Made by a program: the position numbers and the translations under genes. Positions 31,617 through 40,138 of a stretch of DNA of 64,000 nt are shown here, in pieces. This DNA comes from Venatoribacter pacificus. GTDB lineage: Bacteria > Pseudomonadota > Gammaproteobacteria > Pseudomonadales > Oceanobacteraceae. The stretch spans positions 310,001 through 374,000 of the forward strand of contig NZ_JAOANI010000028.1 of NCBI RefSeq assembly GCF_025318105.1. The letters are read 5' to 3'. The notes beneath the pieces were generated by a model that saw only the letters and a list, made by a program, of their open reading frames with translations, was not told where the DNA came from and searched no databases. How positions within the stretch are numbered: position 1 is the stretch's first letter; each line of letters begins with the position of its first letter.

Positions 31617-33092
31617 ATGCAGGATTTACACGACTTAAGCTTATTGCTCGACCGCCAGGTACCGCTGTTGTTGCTGGAATCACACGAAGAAGGCCGTGCG
31701 CTCGAGATGTTGACCCGGCTGGCCATTCGCCGTGGTCTGGCATTGCAGCAATGGACCCTGAGTGATGGTCTGCGCCGGTTGGGGTTTGGCGAAGATGTCG
31801 CCGCCGCCGACACCATCCAGCCGGCCGATGCGCTGCGTATTGTGCGTGAGCGTGAGCAGGGCGGGCTGTTTATTTTCTGCGATCTGCATCCGTTTCTGGA
31901 AGAGCCTCTGGTGGTACGTCTGTTGAAAGACATTGCTCTGCAGCACGAGCGCTATGGCAAAACGGTGGTGTTGCTCAGTCATCGGCTGCAGGCACCGCCG
32001 GAGCTGCAACGTCTGGCCGCCAGCTTCAGCCTGCAATTACCGGATGACAGCCAGCTGCTGGCGCTGGTGAAAGAAGAAGCCCTGCGTTATGCCAAACTCA
32101 GTGGCCGTAAAGTGCGCAGCGACAACGACAGTCTGCAGCAGCTGGTCGCCAATCTTAAGGGGCTGACGTTCTCCGATGCCCGCCGTTTAGTACGTGGTGC
32201 CATTGTCGACGACGGCGCTATTACACACGATGATGTGCCAACCGTCAGCCGCGCGAAAATGGCATTGCTGGATATGGATGGGGTCATGAGTTTTGAATAT
32301 GACACCGCGCGCTTCAGTGATGTCGCCGGTCTGGAGGTGATGAAAACCTGGCTGGCACAACGTCAGAAAGCCTTTATGACCGCCGAACGCAAACTGCGGC
32401 CGCGCGGTTTACTGCTGTTCGGTGTGCAAGGCAGTGGTAAAAGTCTGGCGGCCAAAGCGGTGGCGGGTTCCTGGGGCTTGCCGCTGTTGCGCCTGGATTT
32501 CGGCACCCTGTACAACAAGTTTTTTGGCGAAACCGAACGAAACCTGCGCGAAGCGCTGAAGCTGGCCGAAACCATGTCGCCCTGTGTGGTGTGGATTGAT
32601 GAAATTGAAAAAGGACTGGGGCAGGACAGCAACGACGCTGGCGTCAGTCAGCGTATTCTCGGCACACTGCTGACCTGGCTGGCAGAACATGATTCGCAGG
32701 TCTTTGTGGTCGCCACGGCCAACAATATTCATGCGCTGCCGCCGGAGTTGCTGCGCAAAGGCCGTCTGGATGAGCTGTTTTTTGTTGATTTGCCGAAAGT
32801 CGAAATCCGTGCTGAGATTCTGCGTCTGCACATGCACAAGCGCGGTCTGGACCCGCAACGGTTTGATCTGGCAGCGCTGGCTGAAGAAAGCGAAGGGTTT
32901 TCCGGTGCCGAGCTGGAGCAGGCGGTGGTATCGGCCTGGCATACGGCCAGCAGTGAACAGGCAGGCCCCGGTCTGAACACGGACACATTGCTGTATGAAA
33001 TCCGCCGCACCCGGCCGCTGTCGGTGGTGATGGCTGAACCGATGCAGGCTTTGCGGCAATGGGCTGCCAGCCGTGCTGTGGCGGCAGACTGA
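31617..33092 (+). CDS. AAA+ ATPase, Ycf46-like
   Basis: 491-aa protein of the Ycf46 family: a diverged N-terminal half (residues 1-215, resembling a second ATPase-like fold) and a full AAA domain (about 225-420) with Walker A FGVQGSGKSLAAKA, Walker B CVVWIDEIEKG, sensor 1 FVVATANN and arginine-finger region RKGRLDELFFVDLP. Ycf46 homologues are found in cyanobacteria, plastids and many bacteria and have been linked to photosynthesis/CO2 responses in cyanobacteria; the role here is unknown. AAGGAG precedes the ATG. Confidence 0.85.
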   Translation: MQDLHDLSLLLDRQVPLLLLESHEEGRALEMLTRLAIRRGLALQQWTLSDGLRRLGFGEDVAAADTIQPADALRIVREREQGGLFIFCDLHPFLEEPLVVRLLKDIALQHERYGKTVVLLSHRLQAPPELQRLAASFSLQLPDDSQLLALVKEEALRYAKLSGRKVRSDNDSLQQLVANLKGLTFSDARRLVRGAIVDDGAITHDDVPTVSRAKMALLDMDGVMSFEYDTARFSDVAGLEVMKTWLAQRQKAFMTAERKLRPRGLLLFGVQGSGKSLAAKAVAGSWGLPLLRLDFGTLYNKFFGETERNLREALKLAETMSPCVVWIDEIEKGLGQDSNDAGVSQRILGTLLTWLAEHDSQVFVVATANNIHALPPELLRKGRLDELFFVDLPKVEIRAEILRLHMHKRGLDPQRFDLAALAEESEGFSGAELEQAVVSAWHTASSEQAGPGLNTDTLLYEIRRTRPLSVVMAEPMQALRQWAASRAVAAD

Positions 33093-33143
33093 GTTCTGTT
33101 ATTTACTGCCGGCTGTTCAGGCCGCAGCGTTCAGACTGCAGTG

Positions 33144-35504
33144 CTAGGACGGCGAATCTTCGCCTTCTTCCTGCGGCTGATACTTCAGTGTCAGCAGTGC
33201 CTGACGCAGGCGCTCACCGCTGGCGGGTTTGGCCAGCAGGTTCTTAATGCCAACGGCTTCTGCATCTTTGCGCACTGTGCTGATGCTTAAGCCGGTGAGC
33301 ATCAGGCGCGCCGGTTTATGACGGATGTCTTTGTCTGAACGGATGCGTTCAGCCAGCTGCAGACCATCCATAATCGGCATGTCATGATCAATAATGATGA
33401 AGTCATAAGGCTGGCCAATGCTGATCTGATTACGCAGCATGGCGAGTGCTTCCTTACCGCTGTAAGTACTGTCCGGGCGCATTCCCCAGCGTCTTACCTG
33501 TTTTTCAATCACATTGCGCAGTGACGCATTATCATCAACGATCAGGATACGCTGACCGATCAGACTGTCGTCCAGAGGTGAGGTTTCAGTGCTCGCAGCC
33601 TCGGCCTCCATCGGGAGATAGAGCGTCAGTGAAGCGCCCTGACTGGTCATGCTTTCCACTTCGAGGGTTGCTTTCATTTTTTGCAGTAAGTTGCGCGTTA
33701 CCAGCAGGTTCCAGGATTTAGCGTTGTGGTTTTCCGCTAATGGCAGGTGGTGCTGCAGAATAGCAAAGGCGTTTTTCAGCTCGTCCTGTTTAACGATGGT
33801 GCTGCTCAGCTGAATCTGTACGCGCAGACCATTGCCCTGAGCGCTGTGGTAATGCGAAGCCTGCAGCGAGAGTTCACCGTACTCGGTATAGGCCAGCGCA
33901 CGCGCCAGTACGTTGTGCAGCAGCGTCTGTAAACGGTTGCGGTCGCCGACAAAGTACTCTGGTAAGTCGTCGGTCATATCCAGCACCAGCTCAACCTGCT
34001 TACGACTGGCTTCTTGTTGGAAGTGGCTGATCGCCTGGTTCAGTAGCTGAACGGTACTGAATGAACGCTCTTCCAGTTCCAGCTGAGCGTTCTGGATACG
34101 GGCAAGGTCGGAAATTTCGTTGGCAACGTGCAGCAGATCGCGCCCGGCGAGGGCTATGGTGTCGGAGAAATCCCGCTGGTTGGCGCTGAGTGGCGTTTCC
34201 CCCAGCAGTTCCGTCATGCCGATTACACCATTAATGGGTGTACGCAGTTCATGGCTGATCTGCGACAGCAACGCCGGCGTCATGCGCAGTTCAGCTCCGC
34301 CCTGATTCTGCAGCGGGTGTTGCTGGCGCTTAATACTCATAATGGCCAGTACCAGGCTGGTGATGACAATAAAAGGCAGAATCACCGGTGCCCAGCTGGT
34401 GAACAGATCCAGCGACAACAGATTATGGCTGGTCAGAATGGCCAGCAAAACGCCAAATCCAACCAGCAGATGGCCCATCAGCAGCCAGCTCTGCGCCTGC
34501 GGGTGCTGAGAACGTCCGCGAAAAAGAATCAGAGCGAGAATAAATTCATTGGCGACGATCATGCAGGCGACCACCATCAATGTGGCTTCCTGTGCCAGCC
34601 ATAGCGTGATTAACGCAACGGGCAGATGAAGGATGGCGATGAACAGCAACAGGCGGCGGTAAAGCAACGCACGGATTCCGCTCCAGCCCAGCGCCAGCGC
34701 TGCCAGAGTCTGGCAGGTGGCTGACGCTGCCAGCGACAGCTCACCGATTTTATCGGCAATGATGGGGCTGATATTCAGCAGCAGGGAAAACTGCCCCATC
34801 CATGCGGGCTGATAAATGATCATGGTGGCGCAATAGGCACTGCCTGCTGCGGCCAGCAGGATACGCTGGCTGCGCAGTACAAAAATAAACCAGGCCAGCG
34901 TTGCGAGAATCCAGCCAAGGCTCATGCCCTGCAGCATGAACAATCCCTGCTCATTATTGAGAAAGTGATCGAGGCTGAGCAGGGTGACATTGGTGCTCAA
35001 CAGGCCATAGGAATGGATGCGCACCAGATAGCTGCGCGTGCTCTGTGCCGGAACCTTGAGTACCACAGGAAAGGCCTGCATAAACCCACCGCGCAGGCTG
35101 CGCGCCGGATCATCATGGCCAATATGGCGATACGTCTGAGCGTCGCTGATGTCATAGAAACTGAAATCGTCGATATCGCTGTCGGACAGGGTAAATACCA
35201 CTTCCCGTTCCTGAGCGTAAGGATTATTCAGGCTGAAACGCAGCCAGTAGTTGGAGTCACTGATGCCAAACTTCAGTCGGCGGGCGTGGCTGGGGGTAAA
35301 GCGTAATTGTTGCTCTCGGCTGAGCATGGCGTTGATATCGAGGGTGCGGCCGGGGTCTTCGTAAACCGAAATATAGGGCGTGATCGGGTAATCAAACGAG
35401 GCATTGGGCAGCAGCACCGGACTACTTGCCCAGAGTGTCAGCGGCAGAAAAAACAAAAACAGCAGGGTGACAATCAGATGCTTACGTCCTCTGTACTGCC
35501 TCAT
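33144..35504 (-). CDS. RetS-like hybrid sensor protein with degenerate ATP-binding domain
   Basis: 786-aa membrane protein: signal/anchor helix, periplasmic 7TMR-DISMED2 domain (about 25-165, ending VVLKVPAQSTRSYLVRIHS), seven-helix 7TM-DISM region (about 180-400), DHp domain with SHELRTPINGVIGM (about 415), a C-terminal ATPase-like region without the DxGxG and GTGLGL boxes and with an altered N box (HNVLARALAY), then one intact receiver (VDDN, IIIDHDMP, MLTG, AKP; about 650-770). Position beside purD-purH-fis-dusB equals that of P. aeruginosa retS (which has two receivers). Likely works by interacting with another kinase, not by phosphorylation (inference). Confidence 0.85.
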   Translation of the reverse strand: MRQYRGRKHLIVTLLFLFFLPLTLWASSPVLLPNASFDYPITPYISVYEDPGRTLDINAMLSREQQLRFTPSHARRLKFGISDSNYWLRFSLNNPYAQEREVVFTLSDSDIDDFSFYDISDAQTYRHIGHDDPARSLRGGFMQAFPVVLKVPAQSTRSYLVRIHSYGLLSTNVTLLSLDHFLNNEQGLFMLQGMSLGWILATLAWFIFVLRSQRILLAAAGSAYCATMIIYQPAWMGQFSLLLNISPIIADKIGELSLAASATCQTLAALALGWSGIRALLYRRLLLFIAILHLPVALITLWLAQEATLMVVACMIVANEFILALILFRGRSQHPQAQSWLLMGHLLVGFGVLLAILTSHNLLSLDLFTSWAPVILPFIVITSLVLAIMSIKRQQHPLQNQGGAELRMTPALLSQISHELRTPINGVIGMTELLGETPLSANQRDFSDTIALAGRDLLHVANEISDLARIQNAQLELEERSFSTVQLLNQAISHFQQEASRKQVELVLDMTDDLPEYFVGDRNRLQTLLHNVLARALAYTEYGELSLQASHYHSAQGNGLRVQIQLSSTIVKQDELKNAFAILQHHLPLAENHNAKSWNLLVTRNLLQKMKATLEVESMTSQGASLTLYLPMEAEAASTETSPLDDSLIGQRILIVDDNASLRNVIEKQVRRWGMRPDSTYSGKEALAMLRNQISIGQPYDFIIIDHDMPIMDGLQLAERIRSDKDIRHKPARLMLTGLSISTVRKDAEAVGIKNLLAKPASGERLRQALLTLKYQPQEEGEDSPS

Positions 35505-35529
35505 CCCTGCTGTCTCCGTTAGTTTCTGC

Positions 35530-36822
35530 TTAGTTATCGGCCTGCTCGCGCGCAATGGCACGATAACCGATATCAGAGCGGCAGAACATGCCTTTCCAGC
35601 TGATCTGTTTGATCAGATCATAGGCCTGAGCCTGAGCTTCACTGACGCTGTTCCCCAATGCGGTTGCACAGAGTACACGGCCACCGGCGGTAACGGTGTT
35701 GCCATCGCTGTCCAGTTGGGTGCCGGCATGGAACACTTTACGATCGGCGCCGTCGTTGTCCGGCAGGCTGATGACATCACCTTTCGGGTAGTCAGCCGGA
35801 TAACCGGCAGCGGCCAGTACCACGCCCAGCGATGGACGCGGATCCCACTGTGCCGTTTCATGATGCAGCTTGCCTTCCAGCGCCGCCAGACAATGGGCGA
35901 CGATATCCGACTGCATGCGCAGCATGATTGGCTGGGTTTCCGGGTCGCCGAAACGGCAGTTGTATTCGATGACTTTCGGCGCACCAGACTCGTCAATCAT
36001 CAGACCGGCGTAGAGGAAGCCGGTGTAATCGTTACCTTCTGCGGCCATGCCATTAACGGTTGGCATAATCACTTCGCGCATTACGCGGTCGTGGATTGCC
36101 TGCGTCACTACCGGGGCTGGTGAGTACGCACCCATGCCGCCGGTATTGGGGCCGGTATCTTTATCGCCGACGCGTTTGTGATCCTGACTGGTGGCCATTG
36201 GCAGCACGTTTTTGCCATCGACCATGACGATGAAAGACGCTTCTTCGCCGGCGAGGAATTCTTCGATCACCACGCGGCAGCCCGCATCACCAAAGGCGTT
36301 ACCGGACAGCATGTCTTTGACCGCTTCTTCAGCCTGCTCCAGTGTTTCGGCGACGATCACGCCTTTACCGGCGGCCAGGCCATCGGCCTTAACCACGATA
36401 GGAGCACCTTTCTCACGCAGATAAGCCAGCGCCGGTTCAATCTCAGTGAAATTCTGGTAATCGGCAGTTGGAATCTGCTGACGCGCGAGAAAATCTTTGG
36501 TGAACGCTTTGGAGCCTTCCAGTTGAGCAGCGCCTTTGCGTGGGCCGAAAATTTTCAGACCGGCGGCTTCAAACTGATTGACGATGCCGCCAACCAGCGG
36601 AGCTTCCGGACCGACGATGGTCAGGCCGATGGCGTTGTTTTCAGCAAACTTCTGCAGACCATCAAAATCCATCACGTCGAGGGCGACGTTTTCCATACCG
36701 GCTTCACGCGCGGTACCGGCGTTGCCCGGCGCAACGAATACTTTCTCAACCAGAGGTGATTGCAGAGCTTTCCAGGCCAGGGCGTGTTCACGGCCGCCAC
36801 TGCCAATTACTAGAACTTTCAT
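35530..36822 (-). CDS. purD: Phosphoribosylamine-glycine ligase
   Basis: ATP-grasp enzyme of purine synthesis (second step, forms GAR). The 430-aa product starts MKVLVIGSGGREHALAWK and has KADGLAAGKGV (ATP-grasp), GTNTGGMGAYSP-type segment (DTGPNTGGMGAYSP) and YNCRFGDPETQ. The frame stays open upstream through a REP palindrome, but the ATG at 36822 with AAGGA gives the conserved N-terminus. purH lies upstream on the same strand; the retS-like gene follows 25 nt after the stop. Confidence 0.97.
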   Translation of the reverse strand: MKVLVIGSGGREHALAWKALQSPLVEKVFVAPGNAGTAREAGMENVALDVMDFDGLQKFAENNAIGLTIVGPEAPLVGGIVNQFEAAGLKIFGPRKGAAQLEGSKAFTKDFLARQQIPTADYQNFTEIEPALAYLREKGAPIVVKADGLAAGKGVIVAETLEQAEEAVKDMLSGNAFGDAGCRVVIEEFLAGEEASFIVMVDGKNVLPMATSQDHKRVGDKDTGPNTGGMGAYSPAPVVTQAIHDRVMREVIMPTVNGMAAEGNDYTGFLYAGLMIDESGAPKVIEYNCRFGDPETQPIMLRMQSDIVAHCLAALEGKLHHETAQWDPRPSLGVVLAAAGYPADYPKGDVISLPDNDGADRKVFHAGTQLDSDGNTVTAGGRVLCATALGNSVSEAQAQAYDLIKQISWKGMFCRSDIGYRAIAREQADN

Positions 36823-36838
36823 TCTTACATTCCTTATT

Positions 36839-36897
36839 GTAGGAGCGGGCCATGCCCGCGATATTTCAATCAGGTCGCGGGCATGGCCCGCTCCTAC
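36839..36897. repeat. REP-type palindrome between purH and purD
   Basis: A perfect 23-bp inverted repeat (36839-36861 with 36875-36897, core AGGAGCGGGCCATGCCCGC) around a 13-nt loop. It matches the well-known REP class of Pseudomonas-like genomes (GTAGGAGCGGGC...). Its right arm recurs exactly at 60923-60943. As a transcript hairpin it could stabilise purH mRNA or separate purH from purD. Confidence 0.85.
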
Positions 36898-36970
36898 GGA
36901 TTCGCATTTCAGTGATAGCGCCCAGGAGCGACTTATTCGCGCCAGAAAGCGCAATAGCTTTCAGCAACAC

Positions 36971-38602
36971 TCAGTGGCGGAAGTGACGCATTCCGGTAAA
37001 CACCATTGCGATTCCGGCCGCATCAGCGGCGGCAATCACTTCTTCATCACGGATCGATCCACCCGGCTGGATAATGGCTTTAATGCCATTGGCCGCGGCG
37101 TTGTCGATACCGTCGCGGAACGGGAAGAAGGCATCGGATGCCATCACCGCACCTTCAACCACCAGACCGGCATGTTCGGCCTTAATCGCCGCGATGCGGG
37201 CTGAGTTTACACGGCTCATCTGACCGGCGCCTACGCCCACGGTCTGACGGTTTTTGGCGTAAACAATGGCGTTGGATTTAACGAACTTGGCGACTTTCCA
37301 GGCGAAAATCAGATCGTGCAGTTCGGCTTCGGTTGGCGCGCGCTTGGTCACGACTTTCAGTTCATCGGCGGAAATCATGCCGTTATCGCGATCCTGTACC
37401 AGCAGACCGCCATTGACGCGCTTGTAATCCAGACCGGCAGCCCGTTCAGCTGGCCATTGGCCACATTCGAGCAGGCGTACGTTTTGCTTGGCGGCCACCA
37501 CGGCGGCGGCTTCGGCACTGACTTTCGGGGCGATGATGACTTCGACAAACTGGCGGTCAACGATGGCCTGGGCCGTTTCAGCATCCAGTTCGCGGTTAAA
37601 GGCGATGATGCCGCCAAAGGCCGATTCGCTGTCGGTGGCGTAAGCCAGGTCGTAGGCTTTGCGAATGCCGCCGTCTTCTTCAGGCACCACAGACACACCA
37701 CAAGGATTGGCGTGTTTGACGATGACACAGGCTGGCTTAACGAAGGACTTCACACACTCCAGCGCAGCATCGGTGTCGGCCACGTTGTTGTAGGACAGTT
37801 CTTTGCCTTGCAGTTGCTTGGCGGTGGCGATTGAGGCTTCGGCCGGGTTGGCTTCAACATAGAAGGCCGCATTCTGATGCGGATTCTCGCCGTAACGCAT
37901 GTCCTGCGCTTTGATGAACTGGCTGTTGAAGGTCTGCGGGAACGACAGACGGTTATCGGTGCTCAGGACTTCTGCGTTCTGGTCGATGGTGCCCAGATAG
38001 TTGGCGATCATACCGTCGTAGGCGGCGGTGTGTTCGAAGGCTTTCAGCGCCAGGCCAAAACGGGTTTTGTAGGTCAGACCGTTGTGCGCTTTCAGATCGT
38101 CCAGCACGTTGCTGTAATCCTTGCTGTTCACCACGATGCCGACATAGGCGTGGTTTTTCGCGGCAGAACGCACCATGGTCGGACCGCCGATATCGATGTT
38201 TTCAATCGCCAGCGCCAGATGACAGTCTTCTTTGGCAACGGTCGCGGCGAACGGGTACAGGTTAACCACCACCAGATCAATCGGGTTGATGCCATGTTCG
38301 CTCATGACGTCATCGTCCTGACCACGACGGCCGAGAACACCACCGTGAATTTTCGGATGCAGCGTTTTTACGCGGCCATCCATCATTTCCGGGAAACCGG
38401 TGTAATCGGAGACTTCAACCGCTGGAATCTGGTTATCCATCAGCAGTTTGTAAGTACCACCAGTAGACAGAATTTCTACACCGGCAGCGTGCAGGGCCTG
38501 GGCGAACTCGACGATTCCGGTTTTATCCGACACGCTGATCAGGGCCCGGCGTACTGGGGTGATGTCCGCTGGGATCTCGTTGGCAGGAATAAAGTTGCTC
38601 AT
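36971..38602 (-). CDS. purH: Bifunctional AICAR transformylase / IMP cyclohydrolase
   Basis: Catalyses the last two steps of IMP synthesis. The 543-aa product has the N-terminal MGS-like cyclohydrolase domain (RRALISVSDKTGIVEFAQ, STGGTYKLL, GFPEMMDGRVKTLHPKIHGG) and the AICARFT domain (VVKHANPCGV, ATDSESAFGGIIAFNR, GVGAGQMSRVNSA, DAFFPFRDGID). The ATG at 38602 gives MSNFIPANEIPADITPV, slightly longer than E. coli PurH. A terminator separates it from fis. Confidence 0.97.
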   Translation of the reverse strand: MSNFIPANEIPADITPVRRALISVSDKTGIVEFAQALHAAGVEILSTGGTYKLLMDNQIPAVEVSDYTGFPEMMDGRVKTLHPKIHGGVLGRRGQDDDVMSEHGINPIDLVVVNLYPFAATVAKEDCHLALAIENIDIGGPTMVRSAAKNHAYVGIVVNSKDYSNVLDDLKAHNGLTYKTRFGLALKAFEHTAAYDGMIANYLGTIDQNAEVLSTDNRLSFPQTFNSQFIKAQDMRYGENPHQNAAFYVEANPAEASIATAKQLQGKELSYNNVADTDAALECVKSFVKPACVIVKHANPCGVSVVPEEDGGIRKAYDLAYATDSESAFGGIIAFNRELDAETAQAIVDRQFVEVIIAPKVSAEAAAVVAAKQNVRLLECGQWPAERAAGLDYKRVNGGLLVQDRDNGMISADELKVVTKRAPTEAELHDLIFAWKVAKFVKSNAIVYAKNRQTVGVGAGQMSRVNSARIAAIKAEHAGLVVEGAVMASDAFFPFRDGIDNAAANGIKAIIQPGGSIRDEEVIAAADAAGIAMVFTGMRHFRH

Positions 38603-38625
38603 ATGGTCAGGTTTTCTATGTTTTA

Positions 38626-38653
38626 AAAAAGAAAAAGCGGCCACAAAGCCGCT
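38626..38653 (-). terminator. Rho-independent terminator after fis
   Basis: On the minus strand AGCGGC-TTTGTG-GCCGCT is followed by TTTTCTTTTTT, 20 nt after the fis stop. It ends the dusB-fis transcript before purH. Confidence 0.9.
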
Positions 38654-38672
38654 GAGTATTTAGAGGTAGGGC

Positions 38673-39005
38673 TTAAAGCATGCCGTACTGTTTCAGTTTT
38701 TTACGCAGTGTGCCGCGGTTTAAACCAAGAACAACGGACGCTTTGGTCTGATTGTCGCGGGTATACTTCATGACGGTTTCCAGCAGTGGGGCTTCCACTT
38801 CGGACAGTACCATGTCGTAGATATCGACAACGGCCTGACCATCCAGGTGGTCAAAGTAGTTTTGCAGTGCTTTTTCCACACTGTCACGCAGGGTTTGTGT
38901 CGCTTCTAACGGGGTACGCAGATATTGCTGCAAGTCTGCTGAATCGGTCACTGTCTCAACCTTCCTTCTTTCGATTACTTCGCGGTTCAATGTATCGGTG
39001 TTCAT
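38673..39005 (-). CDS. fis: DNA-binding protein Fis
   Basis: Nucleoid-associated protein, growth-phase regulator of rRNA and many other promoters. The 110-aa product ends in the Fis helix-turn-helix (LLETVMKYTRDNQTKASVVLGLNRGTLRKKLKQYGML, split here for clarity: recognition helix RGTLRKKLKQY). The start overlaps the dusB stop by ATGA, the conserved dusB-fis operon. Confidence 0.96.
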   Translation of the reverse strand: MNTDTLNREVIERRKVETVTDSADLQQYLRTPLEATQTLRDSVEKALQNYFDHLDGQAVVDIYDMVLSEVEAPLLETVMKYTRDNQTKASVVLGLNRGTLRKKLKQYGML

Positions 39006-39991
39006 GCTGCCAATTCCTTCTTCCGGATCGTATCCTTAAAAAACTGCCTCACCGCGTGTTGCTGCTCGGTGCTGCCTTCCAGCCGGTTAAAGCGGCTACG
39101 GAAATCGCCATCGCTGTTCTGATACTGGAGATACCAGCTCACGTGTTTGCGGGCGATCCGTACGCCCAGAAAATCGCCGTAAAATTCGTACAGCGCATCC
39201 AGGTGGCTTAATAAAATCTGTTCAACTTCCTGCAGTTGTGGGGCAGGGAGTTCTTCGCCGGTGGCCAGGTAGTGAGCCACTTCGCGGAAAATCCAGGGCT
39301 GGCCCTGGGCGGCGCGGCCAATCAATACGCCATCGGCACCGGTGTATTGCATGACCTCAAAGGCTTTGCGGGCGCTGGTGATGTCGCCGTTGGCAAAGAC
39401 CGGAATTCCGACGCTCTGTTTGATGGCGCGGATGGTGTCGTACTCGACGGTATTTTTGTAGCCACAGGCCCGGGTGCGACCATGTACCGCCAGCGATACA
39501 ATGCCGGCCTCTTCGGCGATACGTGCAATACGCTCGCCATTGCGGTTGTCCGGGTCCCAACCCGTCCGGATCTTGAGGCTGACCGGTACATCAACAGCAC
39601 CGACCACGGCCTGTAATATGTCTTTCACCAAAGCTTCATCTTTCAGCAACGCTGAACCGGCAGCCTTATTACAGACTTTCTTGGCCGGGCAGCCCATATT
39701 GATGTCGATGATCTGGGCACCGTTGGTAACGTTAAATCGCGCGCCCTGAGCCATGATTTCAGGATCACCGCCCACGATCTGTACCGCGATTGGCTCGGGC
39801 TCGCCGGTGTGATCCAGGCGCAGCTGCGATTTACGCGTATGGCGCACATCCGGGCTGGATGACACCATTTCGCCGACCACCAGTCCGGCACCTAACTGGC
39901 GGCAGAGCTGACGGAACGGACGATCAGTTACCCCTGCCATTGGCGCCAGAACTACTGGATTGGGTAGTGTGTAAGGGCCAATCGAAGGCAT
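39002..39991 (-). CDS. dusB: tRNA-dihydrouridine synthase B
   Basis: FMN enzyme reducing uridines in the tRNA D-loop. The 329-aa product has LAPMAGVTDRPFR (about 20), DINMGCPAKKVCNKAAGSAL with the catalytic Cys (about 100), LAVHGRTR and GVLIGRAAQGQPWIF. The frame opens at a TTG at 40015; the ATG at 39991 gives the usual N-terminus (MPSIGPYTLPNPVVLAPMAG). Coupled to fis by a 4-nt overlap. Confidence 0.95.
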   Translation of the reverse strand: MPSIGPYTLPNPVVLAPMAGVTDRPFRQLCRQLGAGLVVGEMVSSSPDVRHTRKSQLRLDHTGEPEPIAVQIVGGDPEIMAQGARFNVTNGAQIIDINMGCPAKKVCNKAAGSALLKDEALVKDILQAVVGAVDVPVSLKIRTGWDPDNRNGERIARIAEEAGIVSLAVHGRTRACGYKNTVEYDTIRAIKQSVGIPVFANGDITSARKAFEVMQYTGADGVLIGRAAQGQPWIFREVAHYLATGEELPAPQLQEVEQILLSHLDALYEFYGDFLGVRIARKHVSWYLQYQNSDGDFRSRFNRLEGSTEQQHAVRQFFKDTIRKKELAA

Positions 39992-40099
39992 GCGAAACCG
40001 CTGAGTTTTGATCAAAAAATGTGCTGTGAAAAAGTCGCGGTATGATACTCATAACCCCCTGCTGAATAAAGGGGGAGTTGGCTGCTTTTGTGTGAATAG

Positions 40100-40133
40100 T
40101 GTTAAAAATTCTGACGGCGGCCACTTGACCGCC
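40100..40133 (-). terminator. Terminator after the DUF3426 gene
   Basis: On the minus strand GGCGG-TCAAGTGG-CCGCC (40129-40133 with 40116-40120) is followed by GTCAGAATTTTTAA, just after the DUF3426 stop. A 5-bp stem makes it modest. Confidence 0.55.
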
Positions 40134-40138
40134 AGGAA

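Noticed and set aside
36823..36954. 44-codon N-terminal extension of purD
   Set aside because: It is read through the REP palindrome; the ATG at 36822 has a ribosome-binding site and gives the conserved PurD start.
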